From NCBI GenBank assembly GCA_913054135.1, contig CAJXJK010000002.1:62001-126000 (forward strand): 64,000 bases of DNA, in the 5' to 3' direction. The notes under the pieces are model-generated. The model was not told the origin of the DNA. It searched no databases and saw nothing but the letters and a program-made list of their open reading frames with translations. The stretch is from an uncultured Flavobacteriales bacterium (GTDB lineage: Bacteria; Bacteroidota; Bacteroidia; Flavobacteriales_D; Crocinitomicaceae). The position numbers and the translations under genes were made by a program. Positions 16,948 through 26,035 of the stretch are shown here, in pieces. The first letter of the stretch is position 1. Every line of letters starts with the position of its first letter.

Positions 16948-19233
16948 GTGAAAAAAATTGCTTTAATATTATCTCTACTGCTCATTTCAAACTTCTCTTT
17001 TGGACAAAAAGTAGGTGTTGTATTAAGTGGTGGTGGCGCAATTGGGTTCGCACACATAGGTGTCTTAAAGGCGCTTGAAGAATATGAAGTCCCAATTGAT
17101 TATATCACTGGAACTTCAGCTGGAGCCCTAATAGGCGGACTTTATGTTTCTGGTTATTCTCCACAAGAAATGGAGGCAATGGTTCTTTCTGAGTCATTTG
17201 AAGTGATATCACACGGCGACATTCAAGATGAATTCAAATACTACATTGAAGAACCAGACCAGGATGCCAGCTTATTTTCATTGAGACTGTCTAAAGATTC
17301 AATATTTCAAAAAGCTTTGGCTACGAATGTTTTGAATCCTACATTTCTTGATTTAAAGATGATGGGGATATTAGGCACCAATTCGCCTGAAGCTCATGCT
17401 AACTATGATAGTCTTTACATTCCTTACCGTTGTGTAGCATCTGACATTGTCACAAAAAAATCAATCATGTTTGATTCAGGTAATTTGAATCAATCAGTAA
17501 GGGCGTCAATGACCTATCCATTTTTTATAAGCCCAATTGAAATAGATGGCGTACTTATGTTTGATGGTGGATTGTACAATAATTTTCCTGCCGAAAATAT
17601 GTACAATGAGTTTGATCCTGATTACATAATAGGAAGTAATGTCTCGTACAATGAGCCTCCGCCAGTAGAAGACGATTTGATGTCTCAGGTTAGAAATATG
17701 TTCTCTTCACATTCAAATTATTCTTTGCCTTGTGAATCTGGAATCATCATTACGCCAGAATTATCTACAATGGGAACTTTTGAGTTTGACAAAATTCAAG
17801 AAGCAATAGATGAAGGATATAATTCAACCGTCGCTAAAATGGATTCTATTCTATTGAGTGTTGAACTAAGAGTTTCAAAAGAAGAGAGAGCAAAGTCAAG
17901 AGCTAAGTACAGAGCAGGTTGCCAAGATATCGCGATATCAAAAGTACATTCTCACGGAATCAAAAAAGACCAGGCAAGGTATATTGAAAGCAAGTTATTG
18001 AAGACTAAGAAAAATGAAGTCTTAACCTATGAGCAATTGAAAAAAAGATATTTAAAACTTTACCAATCTGAGCATATCAGATCCATATTTCCGACCCTTA
18101 CCTATTTGAACGATTCTACTCAGCAACTCAATCTGGATATTAAAAAAGAAAAACCCTTAAAAGTAGCATTCGGCGGACACTATTCTTCAAGGCCGGTGAA
18201 TACAGGTTTTCTTTCTGTTTCTTATTCTGATTTTCAACTAACCCCCTATACGGCTTACGCTAATGCTTATTTCGGAAAATTTTATGGGTCAGTTAAAACC
18301 GGTTTGAAATTCTTTTTACCTACAAGATCAATATCTTACATAGAACCAATGTTCGTTATGAATAGATGGGATTATTTTAGAAGTTTCGCCACCTTCTTTG
18401 AGGATGTACAACCATCATTCATCATCCAAAATGAAATGTTCACAGGCATGTCATACAATTTGGCGACTTCAAATAAAAGTAAACTCTCGGTAGATTTTTC
18501 TTTTGGTAGAAATACTGATCAATACTATCAAATAAATGACTTCACCAACAAAGACACAGCAGACATCACCCAATTTCTTTTCTATTCTCCAGGCATTGAG
18601 TTCTCAATTAATTCATTGAATAGAAAGCAATGGGCTTCATCAGGTTATAAATTTGAGGCTAAGGCTCGCTTTGTTCACGGAATTGAAGAAGCCACTCCTG
18701 GTTCCACTGCAATGGGAGATTTACCTTCAAAAACTTTCAGAAACTGGGCCTACTTAAAAGTTCATTACACCAACTACTTTATGAAAAAAGGAGTGTACCG
18801 CTTGGGAATTCTAGCTGAAGGGATGTATTCGATTCAACCTTATTTTCAAAATTACAAATCAAGCTTGTTAAGCGCTCAGGCATTTCATCCGACCCCAGAT
18901 TCTTACTTGGCCTTTTATGATGATTTTAGATCGAACAAATATTTAGGTGGTGGTTTAATGAACGTCTTCTCTATTAAGGATTATGTAGACATTAGATTAG
19001 AAGCGTACATCTTTCAACCCATTGTGAGAATTCTAAAAGAGAACGGAGATGCCGTAGACGGAGCATTTTTTGAAGATAGATTTGGTATGGCAAGTGCCTC
19101 AGTCATTTACCACTCTCCTATTGGACCGCTAAGAGCCACTGTCAATTATACAGATAGTGAATCTTTAATTCGTCCGCTTACCTTTCAGCTCAGCTTCGGG
19201 TATGTCTTGTTCAATAGAAACGGCATTAGATAG
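16948..19233 (+). CDS. Patatin-like phospholipase with C-terminal outer-membrane barrel
   Basis: A 761-residue exported protein with a signal peptide ending about SFGQ (residue 20). A patatin domain at about 22-310 has the oxyanion loop SGGGAIGFAHIGVL, nucleophile Ser57 in GTSAG and Asp206 in FDGGLYNN. A POTRA-like segment (about 325-400) is followed by a beta-barrel related to the Omp85/BamA superfamily, ending in FGYVLFNRNGIR. The layout resembles PlpD-type (type Vd) phospholipases, so lipid hydrolysis at the outer membrane or outside is likely. The start is GTG, chosen because the signal peptide begins there. A bidirectional terminator follows. Confidence 0.92.
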   Translation: MKKIALILSLLLISNFSFGQKVGVVLSGGGAIGFAHIGVLKALEEYEVPIDYITGTSAGALIGGLYVSGYSPQEMEAMVLSESFEVISHGDIQDEFKYYIEEPDQDASLFSLRLSKDSIFQKALATNVLNPTFLDLKMMGILGTNSPEAHANYDSLYIPYRCVASDIVTKKSIMFDSGNLNQSVRASMTYPFFISPIEIDGVLMFDGGLYNNFPAENMYNEFDPDYIIGSNVSYNEPPPVEDDLMSQVRNMFSSHSNYSLPCESGIIITPELSTMGTFEFDKIQEAIDEGYNSTVAKMDSILLSVELRVSKEERAKSRAKYRAGCQDIAISKVHSHGIKKDQARYIESKLLKTKKNEVLTYEQLKKRYLKLYQSEHIRSIFPTLTYLNDSTQQLNLDIKKEKPLKVAFGGHYSSRPVNTGFLSVSYSDFQLTPYTAYANAYFGKFYGSVKTGLKFFLPTRSISYIEPMFVMNRWDYFRSFATFFEDVQPSFIIQNEMFTGMSYNLATSNKSKLSVDFSFGRNTDQYYQINDFTNKDTADITQFLFYSPGIEFSINSLNRKQWASSGYKFEAKARFVHGIEEATPGSTAMGDLPSKTFRNWAYLKVHYTNYFMKKGVYRLGILAEGMYSIQPYFQNYKSSLLSAQAFHPTPDSYLAFYDDFRSNKYLGGGLMNVFSIKDYVDIRLEAYIFQPIVRILKENGDAVDGAFFEDRFGMASASVIYHSPIGPLRATVNYTDSESLIRPLTFQLSFGYVLFNRNGIR

Positions 19234-19240
19234 AAACATT

Positions 19241-19284
19241 AAAAACAAAAGCCTTGCTCCCATGAATGAGCAAGGCTTTTGTTT
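19241..19284. terminator. Bidirectional terminator between patatin gene and efflux operon
   Basis: AAAACAAAAGCCTTGCTC pairs with GAGCAAGGCTTTTGTTT around an 8-base loop. A- and T-rich flanks let it serve both converging transcripts. Confidence 0.9.
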
Positions 19285-19323
19285 AACCAAATAAACTAGA
19301 TGTTAAATCAATCTAGAATTTCT

Positions 19324-22300
19324 TTATCTCAAATTTGATCTCATTTTTTGCTTAGTAATCTTGTGCAACCACAATTTGAATCTATAGAATAATAGATACA
19401 TGATTGGTATGATTACCAAAGTCAAGAATGTTGCAAAGGTTAATCCAAATATAATCGTCCAAGACATTGGTCCAAAGAAGATGGTATTATCACCTCCTAT
19501 GTAAAAGTTTGAATTGTATTCAGAAATCAATGTCATAAAGTCAATATTCAAACCTAAGGCCAGTGGAAATAGACCAAGCACAGTTGTTATAGCGGTTAGA
19601 AGTACAGGTCTCAACCTTGTTTTTCCGGCTGCGACAATTGCTGATTTGACATCTTCTAAAGGAAGAATATCAAATTCACCTAAACCTAATTCTTCTCTCT
19701 TTCTCTTTCTTAAAAGGTTAGTATAATCAATCAATACAATTGCATTATTTACAACAACCCCTGCCAATGAAATGATACCAATCATTGTCATCATAATCAC
19801 AAAATCCATTTGGAAGATAACTTCTCCTAAAAGCACTCCAATCAATGAGAATACTACCGCGAACATGATAATTGCTGGTGTTGAAAACGCATTGAATTGA
19901 GCAACAATTATTAATAGAATCAAGAATACTGCGATACCAAGAGCCTTAGATAAGAAAGCCATTTCTTTTGCTTGTTCTTCTCCCTCACCTGTAAAGCGAT
20001 AAGCTATAGCAGGATTCATTTCGTTCTCGGCTTCATAATCTTTCATTACAGATTCTAACTCTGCCACTACTTCATTACCATTTGCTCCATCAGTCAAGTT
20101 AGATGACACAGTCACCATAGGCACTAATCCTTTGTGAACAACAGAACTATAAGTGTTTGTTGGCTCAGGTTCTTTTACCAATGATCGAACTGGTATTCTT
20201 AACATTTGCCCTTTATTGTTTCTGAAGATTAATTTTTGATCAAGCAATGCATCCAAATCCTGTCTAGAATCATTATCAAATCGAACCACAATATCATAAG
20301 TCTCATCTTCTACTTTATAAGTAGAAATATCTGCTCCAAACAATGCTGTTCTAATGGCATTACCAATCTGTCCTGTAGATGTATTAAACAATCTAGCCTT
20401 CTCTCTGTCGATTTCTATATTCAATTCAGGCTTTCCAGTCTCAACGTTTAGTTTCAACTTCTCAACACCATCAACATTCTTTCTATCAAGATAAACTTTG
20501 AATTTCTCAGCTTCTGCCAATAGAATATCATAATCAACTTCTCCACTTACTTCCATATTAATTGGAGGTGCTGTAGGAGGTCCATCATTGTTCTTATCCA
20601 CCGTAATTTGAACATCTGCAGGGAATTTCCCTTTCAGTCCTTTAGAGATTTTATCCATTAAGTCAGAAGTCTTATAATCTCCTCTAAACTTAGATTCTGA
20701 AAAGTTAATCGTGACACGTGCTTTATGAGGAGTGTTACCCATCACAATACCTTGACTCGGGTCAGATGTCCCCTCACCAACTTGCGCAATCATTGATTGT
20801 ATAATCCAAGCCTCAAATGGTTTGTCAACTGTGTCAGCAAGCTCTTCATTCAAAATCTCCTCTGTAATCAAGCGCTCAACCTCTAAAGTAGTTTCATTCG
20901 TTTTTCGAATGTCTGTTCCAATTGGATGCTGTATGAAAACATTCACATATGCCGGTTGATTTTCAGGGAAGAATACAACCTTCGGGGCAAATGCGCCTAC
21001 AATGAAAAATGAAAAGAAAAGTAAACCAAACATTCCTAAGAAGAAACCAACAGGCCTTCTTCTCACCAAACTGAATGATAAAACCTTTTCATATTTGTTT
21101 TCAAGAATAGGTAAGAATTTTTCCTGAAACCAAACAGTAGCCGGTGCTAATAAGAACATGGAGAATACCATGAACACGCCTAATATGATAAATAGATTAC
21201 TCCATGTTGCACTTGCTGGCATGAACAACAAGCCAAGTACTACTAAAATTCCAGCAATGATAAGGGTTCTCTTTTTCTTAGATTCTTTTTTACCAATCTT
21301 CATGTACATTGCAGTCAATACAGGATTGATAATTAAAGCAACAAACAAAGAAGATCCCAATACAATGATCAGTGTGATTGGCAAGTATTTCATGAACTCT
21401 CCCATCATTCCAGGCCAAAAGGCCAGTGGAATAAATGCCCCTAAAGTTGTAGCGGTAGAAGCAATAATTGGCCAAGCAACTTCACCCACACCTTTACGTG
21501 CAGCTGTGAATCCATCATAGCCCTCTTCCATCAATCTTTGAACATTTTCAACAACCACAATTCCGTTATCTACTAACATTCCCAAAGCAAGAACCAAAGA
21601 GAATAATACCATGGTATTCAAGGTCACGCCCATTGATGATAAAATCAAGAATGACATCAGCATTGAAAGCGGAATTGCAACCCCAACAAATAATGCATTT
21701 CTCAATCCTAAGAAGAAAAGAAGAACACCTACTACCAATAGAACTCCAAAGATGATTGAGTTCAATAAGTTTGATACCATCTCATCAGTCTTAGAAGACT
21801 GATCATTTGTTACAGAGATTCCAACTCCTGAAGGAATTAAATTTTTCGTTCTTACTTCAGCTAATATGTCTTTAATCTTTTGAGATGCCACTAAAAGGTT
21901 TTCTCCACCTCTTTTTTTAATATCAAGCATCACAACAGTTTCACCATACTCTCTTGCATATGAGGTAGTATCGGCATCAGCAAAAGACACTTCTGCTACA
22001 TCTTTAAGGTAAACAGGTTTGTATTCTTCTTGCTTTACAATAACGTTTCCGATCTCTTCTTCTGAAGTGAACTTTCCTTCAATTTGAATAGTTCTTTTAG
22101 TAGAACCGTCAAGGTATTCACCACCCGACATTGTAATGTTCTCATTTTGAATAGCTCCTTGAATATCTCCAAATGATACATCTACAGCCTCAGCTTTCTT
22201 AGGATCTACCATTATTTGCATCTCTTGCTCTTGAGTTCCTCTAATATCCACTTCTGAAATCTCAGGCAGGTCTTCTATTTTGTCTTCTAGAATCTCAGCA

Positions 22301-22797
22301 TATTCATTTAATTGAACAATTGAATAATCTCCCGAGAGGTTAATGTTCATGATAGGCATTTGAGAAATATCCATCTCAAATATGTTAGGCTCAACAGGCA
22401 AATCAGTAGGGAATCCCTTTGAAGCTCGTGCTTTATCAACTGCATCTTTAACCTCTTGTAATCCTTGTTTTGGTGTTACTGAGAAGTCAAATTTTACTTG
22501 AATTGAAGCATAACCATTTATTGAAGTTGAATTGATTTCATCAACATTCTTAATGGCATTCAGTTCTTTCTCAATTGGCTCCGTTATCTTATCGGCGATA
22601 AGTTCAGGCGAATTTCCCGGATATGCAATCCCAACATAAATTTCAGGAATTTGAAGTTCAGGGAAGTTTTCTTTCGGCATCCCTTGATAAGACAAGATTC
22701 CACCAAATGTGATGATAAAGATGAACAGATAAACTGTCTTTCTATTTTTGACGGCCCATGTAGATAAGCCGAATTCTTTTTGATTTTCAACGCTCAT
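19324..22797 (-). CDS. RND efflux transporter permease (AcrB type)
   Basis: A 1157-residue inner-membrane pump. It shows the internal duplication of the family: helix 1, a large periplasmic domain, helices 2-7, a second large loop and helices 8-12. ALGMLVDNGIVVVENVQRLMEEG carries the helix 4 aspartate used in proton translocation. SLAGVVVNNAIVLIDY is the matching helix 10 signature. It exchanges protons for export of hydrophobic compounds through the tripartite complex. It is the last gene of the tetR-tolC-adaptor-pump operon, 7 bases after the adaptor. The substrate is unknown; the residues do not identify it as a heavy-metal pump. Confidence 0.95.
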   Translation of the reverse strand: MSVENQKEFGLSTWAVKNRKTVYLFIFIITFGGILSYQGMPKENFPELQIPEIYVGIAYPGNSPELIADKITEPIEKELNAIKNVDEINSTSINGYASIQVKFDFSVTPKQGLQEVKDAVDKARASKGFPTDLPVEPNIFEMDISQMPIMNINLSGDYSIVQLNEYAEILEDKIEDLPEISEVDIRGTQEQEMQIMVDPKKAEAVDVSFGDIQGAIQNENITMSGGEYLDGSTKRTIQIEGKFTSEEEIGNVIVKQEEYKPVYLKDVAEVSFADADTTSYAREYGETVVMLDIKKRGGENLLVASQKIKDILAEVRTKNLIPSGVGISVTNDQSSKTDEMVSNLLNSIIFGVLLVVGVLLFFLGLRNALFVGVAIPLSMLMSFLILSSMGVTLNTMVLFSLVLALGMLVDNGIVVVENVQRLMEEGYDGFTAARKGVGEVAWPIIASTATTLGAFIPLAFWPGMMGEFMKYLPITLIIVLGSSLFVALIINPVLTAMYMKIGKKESKKKRTLIIAGILVVLGLLFMPASATWSNLFIILGVFMVFSMFLLAPATVWFQEKFLPILENKYEKVLSFSLVRRRPVGFFLGMFGLLFFSFFIVGAFAPKVVFFPENQPAYVNVFIQHPIGTDIRKTNETTLEVERLITEEILNEELADTVDKPFEAWIIQSMIAQVGEGTSDPSQGIVMGNTPHKARVTINFSESKFRGDYKTSDLMDKISKGLKGKFPADVQITVDKNNDGPPTAPPINMEVSGEVDYDILLAEAEKFKVYLDRKNVDGVEKLKLNVETGKPELNIEIDREKARLFNTSTGQIGNAIRTALFGADISTYKVEDETYDIVVRFDNDSRQDLDALLDQKLIFRNNKGQMLRIPVRSLVKEPEPTNTYSSVVHKGLVPMVTVSSNLTDGANGNEVVAELESVMKDYEAENEMNPAIAYRFTGEGEEQAKEMAFLSKALGIAVFLILLIIVAQFNAFSTPAIIMFAVVFSLIGVLLGEVIFQMDFVIMMTMIGIISLAGVVVNNAIVLIDYTNLLRKRKREELGLGEFDILPLEDVKSAIVAAGKTRLRPVLLTAITTVLGLFPLALGLNIDFMTLISEYNSNFYIGGDNTIFFGPMSWTIIFGLTFATFLTLVIIPIMYLLFYRFKLWLHKITKQKMRSNLR

Positions 22798-22804
22798 CTT
22801 AGTC

Positions 22805-23947
22805 TTATTGAATTTTTACAATATCAGTTTCAGTAATTCCTTTGGCTCCACTCACAACAACCTTTGCATTTGACTTAAGTTCGCCTTTAACTTCGCTCTC
22901 AATGCAGGCCTCACCATTAAATCGTTTGATCACATTAATGAACACCTTTTTAACCGAATAGCCGTCTTCAGCTTTTTTAAGCTTGTATACATAATTTCTG
23001 TTTTGGGTGTCCTGTAAAATAGCCTCAGAAGGCAGAACTAATACACTATCACGACTAAAATCAGTAATACTAAGTTTAGCTAATTGATTAGGTAAAAGCA
23101 ATTTGTTTTTCGCTAGTTCGATTCTAATTCTAAACGTTCTGTTCGTAGGATCAATGAAATTTCCTCTACTCGTAATCTTTGAATCTATTACTGTATCATT
23201 TAATGATGGAAACCTTAGTTCGACATTTGTACCAACATTCACTTTTCCTAAAAGGTTTTCAGAGATAGAAGCGGTGATTTTAACATCACTATTGTCTACC
23301 AATCTCAACAATGGAACACCAGGTGCAGCCATTTCTCCAAGACTTACTCTTACTTCATCAATTGTTCCTGAAAAAGGAGCTCTAACAACTGTTTTTCCTT
23401 GTTGTGACTTCATTGTTCTAATCGAACTTTCGAGCGCATTTTTCTGTGCCTTTGCTTGTTCAAATTCTATTTCGGTCCCTACTCCTTCATCCATCAACTT
23501 CTTTTGCTTTTCATACATGTAGTTGGCAAGTTCAAGTTGAGTTTCTACTTCATTTATCTGGCTAGATAAAATAGCTGCATCAATAGTAATCAATGCTTGA
23601 CCACTACTTACTTTTTGACCTTCTTTCACATGCACTCTTCTTATTACCCCACTCGCTTCTGCATTGATCATGGCATTATTCTCAGTTTCAACAGCACCTT
23701 GAACCTCTATCTTATGTACGAAGTCTTTGCGCTCCACTATTCCAGAGGTTACCATCAATTCATTCTCAACAGCTGCCGTATCTAATTCACTTATTTGTAA
23801 GTTCAAATCTGCCAATTCAGTTTTGAGCGAATCTCTTTGTGAAATCAAAGATTCTAGACTGTCATTTTCAGTTTCTGAACCTCCGCAAGACGCCAGGAAC
23901 GTGCCTCCTAAAGCAGTCGCTATAATTAATGTTCTGTTAATTTTCAT
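22805..23947 (-). CDS. RND efflux periplasmic adaptor (membrane fusion protein)
   Basis: A 380-residue lipoprotein; the lipobox LASC puts the anchor cysteine at residue 21. A coiled coil immediately follows (SLISQRDSLKTELADLN). The barrel-sandwich/lipoyl halves are visible as SGVIRRVHVKEGQKVSSGQALITID and KTVVRAPFSGTIDEVRVSLGE, with the alpha-hairpin between them. Beta-barrel and membrane-proximal domains complete it. It bridges the pump to the TolC-like channel. It lies 13 bases after the TolC-family gene and 7 before the pump gene. Confidence 0.95.
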   Translation of the reverse strand: MKINRTLIIATALGGTFLASCGGSETENDSLESLISQRDSLKTELADLNLQISELDTAAVENELMVTSGIVERKDFVHKIEVQGAVETENNAMINAEASGVIRRVHVKEGQKVSSGQALITIDAAILSSQINEVETQLELANYMYEKQKKLMDEGVGTEIEFEQAKAQKNALESSIRTMKSQQGKTVVRAPFSGTIDEVRVSLGEMAAPGVPLLRLVDNSDVKITASISENLLGKVNVGTNVELRFPSLNDTVIDSKITSRGNFIDPTNRTFRIRIELAKNKLLLPNQLAKLSITDFSRDSVLVLPSEAILQDTQNRNYVYKLKKAEDGYSVKKVFINVIKRFNGEACIESEVKGELKSNAKVVVSGAKGITETDIVKIQ

Positions 23948-23960
23948 TTTGATCTGTATC

Positions 23961-25307
23961 TTATTGATTGAATAATTTGTCTAATTGAATTTTCACAGAA
24001 AGTAATTCCATGATTGAGCCGATATAGGTGCCCTCAGCCTGTAATAATTGGTTTTGAATTTGCGTCACTTCTAATGAAGAGATGGCACCATTCGTTTTCT
24101 TTTTCATTGCTTGAGAATAGATGAACTTTGCCAATTCAACATTCTCTTTTTCTATTTCCATAGATTCTCTAGCATTCTCGAAAGTTGCTTTCAACTGCAA
24201 CTGCTGAAAAGTTAATTGTCTTTCTAAATCAGTAAGATTGTTTTGATCTTGTTCAACTTTGATCTCTGCTTGTTGAACTTTCATCACTTTCATTCCTGAA
24301 GAGGTAATCGGAATTTGCACAGATAAACCCCAAATTGTTGTAGGGTACCATGGCAAATTATCGAAGAAATTAAACTCATTTCTAAATGCATTCTGAGAAT
24401 GCGTAAGAAAGGCACCAACTGAAGGATAATAAGCGGCTTTCTCGTTCATAACATTATACCCATCAAGCGTTTTTTGCTCTGAAAGCATTTGATAATTATT
24501 GTTATCCTTTGGGTTAAACGTTTTGCTTACAGGAGAGTCTGCCAACATATTACTCAGCACATCATCCAAATTTTCAGATAACTCAATTGACTTATCAAAG
24601 TCATAGCCCATTTGAAGTTTCAAAAGGTTTCGTGCAATTTGTGCTTGTCTTTCAGCAGTATGTTTGGATACCTTTACTCTATTTAATGCAAGTTGAATTT
24701 GATCGGCCTCTTCTTTAAGAATGAAGCCATTTTTAAAAAATACTTCTGTTTCTTTTTGAAGTTTTTCAGTGCTTACCAGAATTGAATCCATCAAGGCCAC
24801 ATTTTCATCAGCAACTAAAACATTGTAATATGCCTCCCTAACCATTGCTTTGATCTCAGTCTTAGATCTTTCGGCATTATTTTCATTCATTTCATTCCAA
24901 AACTTAGAAAACTTTAATCCTACTATATAAGACCCATCAAATAACAGCTGACTAACATTGAAGGCAAGTGATGTACTGTATTTCTGACCCATTTGAAACT
25001 CCATAACTTCACCAGGAGGAGCTAACGGATTAAATAATGAAGCATCTACAACCGAAGTTGGAATATCAATCAAATTTTGAAATTGCCCTTCAGCACTTAC
25101 TTGGGGCAAACCAATTGCTATCGTTTCCCAAACTCGCTTTTTAGCAGATTCTACATCAAGAAGTGCATTTTTCATTTTCGCACTATTGTTAACACCAAAC
25201 TCTTCAGCTTGAGTAAGAGAAAATGTTATTTGATCCTGAGCAAAAATTCCTACCGAAGTAAGAGTCATAGTTCCTGCTAGGAAAATTTTTGTGATAATCG
25301 TTTTCAT
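23961..25307 (-). CDS. TolC-family outer membrane channel
   Basis: A 448-residue protein with a signal peptide (MKTIITKIFLAGTMTLTSVGIFAQ). Two repeats of long amphipathic coiled-coil helices follow, with the typical ARxxIExxAxxxRP-like spacing replaced by FGVNNSAKMKNALLDVESAKKRVWE at the start. It forms the outer-membrane duct of the RND complex. I use the ATG at 25307, one base after the tetR stop, instead of the in-frame ATG at 25337, because the extra 10 residues (TILCQHIYN) spoil the signal peptide. It is co-transcribed with tetR and the two other efflux genes. Confidence 0.9.
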   Translation of the reverse strand: MKTIITKIFLAGTMTLTSVGIFAQDQITFSLTQAEEFGVNNSAKMKNALLDVESAKKRVWETIAIGLPQVSAEGQFQNLIDIPTSVVDASLFNPLAPPGEVMEFQMGQKYSTSLAFNVSQLLFDGSYIVGLKFSKFWNEMNENNAERSKTEIKAMVREAYYNVLVADENVALMDSILVSTEKLQKETEVFFKNGFILKEEADQIQLALNRVKVSKHTAERQAQIARNLLKLQMGYDFDKSIELSENLDDVLSNMLADSPVSKTFNPKDNNNYQMLSEQKTLDGYNVMNEKAAYYPSVGAFLTHSQNAFRNEFNFFDNLPWYPTTIWGLSVQIPITSSGMKVMKVQQAEIKVEQDQNNLTDLERQLTFQQLQLKATFENARESMEIEKENVELAKFIYSQAMKKKTNGAISSLEVTQIQNQLLQAEGTYIGSIMELLSVKIQLDKLFNQ

Positions 25308-25308
25308 A

Positions 25309-25938
25309 TTATAAATGTGCTGACAAAGAATCGTCATTTTTTATTAGTTCAATTAGATACTCTAATCCCTGTTCATTTGCGCATCCTCTGATATGGTATC
25401 TAAACATCTCAGAATAAACTTCACTGGGACTTAGTTTAGAAGCGGTCATTAATTCTCCGCTCATCACTAAATCAATCATTCCGACATAGATAGCTGAAAT
25501 AACTTTGGGATTTAAGTTTTTTCTATATAAGCCTTGATTTATTCCATTAATAAGGTTTTGCTCTATACTTCCACAAATGTATTCGTGCTTATGACACTCC
25601 ATCATGTTCATCACATTTGGGTGGTACTTTGCTAAATCAAAAAATATTGAAGGATGAATTTGTTGCAATTCAGAAACAATTAGCTGACTGATGTGCAACA
25701 TTTGTTCAATTGCGTTATCAGTTTTCTTAACTATTTCTTCAATTTTCACTTTCTCTTCTTCGTGTTGAAGCAACATGCAATTCTCTACCAAATCATTTTT
25801 ATCCTTAACAAATTGGTAAAGTGTTTTCTTCGAAACACCAAGCTGACGGGCCATCTCATCCATTGTAACACTCTTTACGCCGTACTTCATGTACACCTCA
25901 GAGGCTTTATACAACAGTTCCTTTTTTTTCTCGTCCAT
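25309..25938 (-). CDS. TetR/AcrR-family repressor of the efflux operon
   Basis: A 209-residue regulator. The N-terminal helix-turn-helix is clear at about residues 8-55 (YMKYGVKSVTMDEMARQLGVSKKTLYQFVKDKNDLV), shown here only to locate it as VTMDEMARQLGVSKKTLYQF. The C-terminal ligand-binding domain is variable. It is the first gene of the efflux operon, which is the usual arrangement for self-repression lifted by a toxic compound. A 10-bp inverted repeat just upstream is a likely operator. A -7 element lies 4 bases before the ATG, so the mRNA may be leaderless. Confidence 0.93.
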   Translation of the reverse strand: MDEKKKELLYKASEVYMKYGVKSVTMDEMARQLGVSKKTLYQFVKDKNDLVENCMLLQHEEEKVKIEEIVKKTDNAIEQMLHISQLIVSELQQIHPSIFFDLAKYHPNVMNMMECHKHEYICGSIEQNLINGINQGLYRKNLNPKVISAIYVGMIDLVMSGELMTASKLSPSEVYSEMFRYHIRGCANEQGLEYLIELIKNDDSLSAHL

Positions 25939-25942
25939 GGTA

Positions 25943-25950
25943 CAAAGCTA
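25943..25950 (-). promoter_or_regulatory. -7 element (TAGCTTTG) of the tetR-efflux operon
   Basis: An exact TAnnTTTG match on the minus strand lies 4 bases before the tetR ATG. The inverted repeat at 25963-25998 covers the expected -33 region, so a bound repressor would block RNA polymerase. Confidence 0.55.
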
Positions 25951-25962
25951 ATACAATTATTT

Positions 25963-25998
25963 CAATGGAAACGTTTTTTGTATTTTTTGTTTCCATTG
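25963..25998. promoter_or_regulatory. Candidate TetR operator, perfect 10-bp inverted repeat
   Basis: CAATGGAAAC (25963-25972) and GTTTCCATTG (25989-25998) are perfect inverted copies separated by 16 bases. They lie between the divergent tetR and RNase H genes, upstream of both -7 elements. Position and symmetry suggest binding by the TetR product; this is inference. Confidence 0.65.
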
Positions 25999-26023
25999 TT
26001 TTTATTGTTTTCGTCAAAAACGC

Positions 26024-26031
26024 TACTTTTG
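26024..26031 (+). promoter_or_regulatory. -7 element (TACTTTTG) of the RNase H gene
   Basis: An exact TAnnTTTG match lies 4 bases before the GTG start, with a TTG 16 bases further upstream. It suggests an almost leaderless transcript, mirroring tetR on the other strand. Confidence 0.5.
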
Positions 26032-26035
26032 AGCT

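Noticed and set aside
21158-21520. A 120-codon frame antisense to the RND pump gene
   Set aside because: It is the complement of conserved transmembrane helices; an ordinary shadow frame.
19324-22797. Assigning the RND pump to heavy-metal export
   Set aside because: No metal-binding methionine or histidine cluster and no metal regulator; the regulator is TetR type, which suggests organic ligands.
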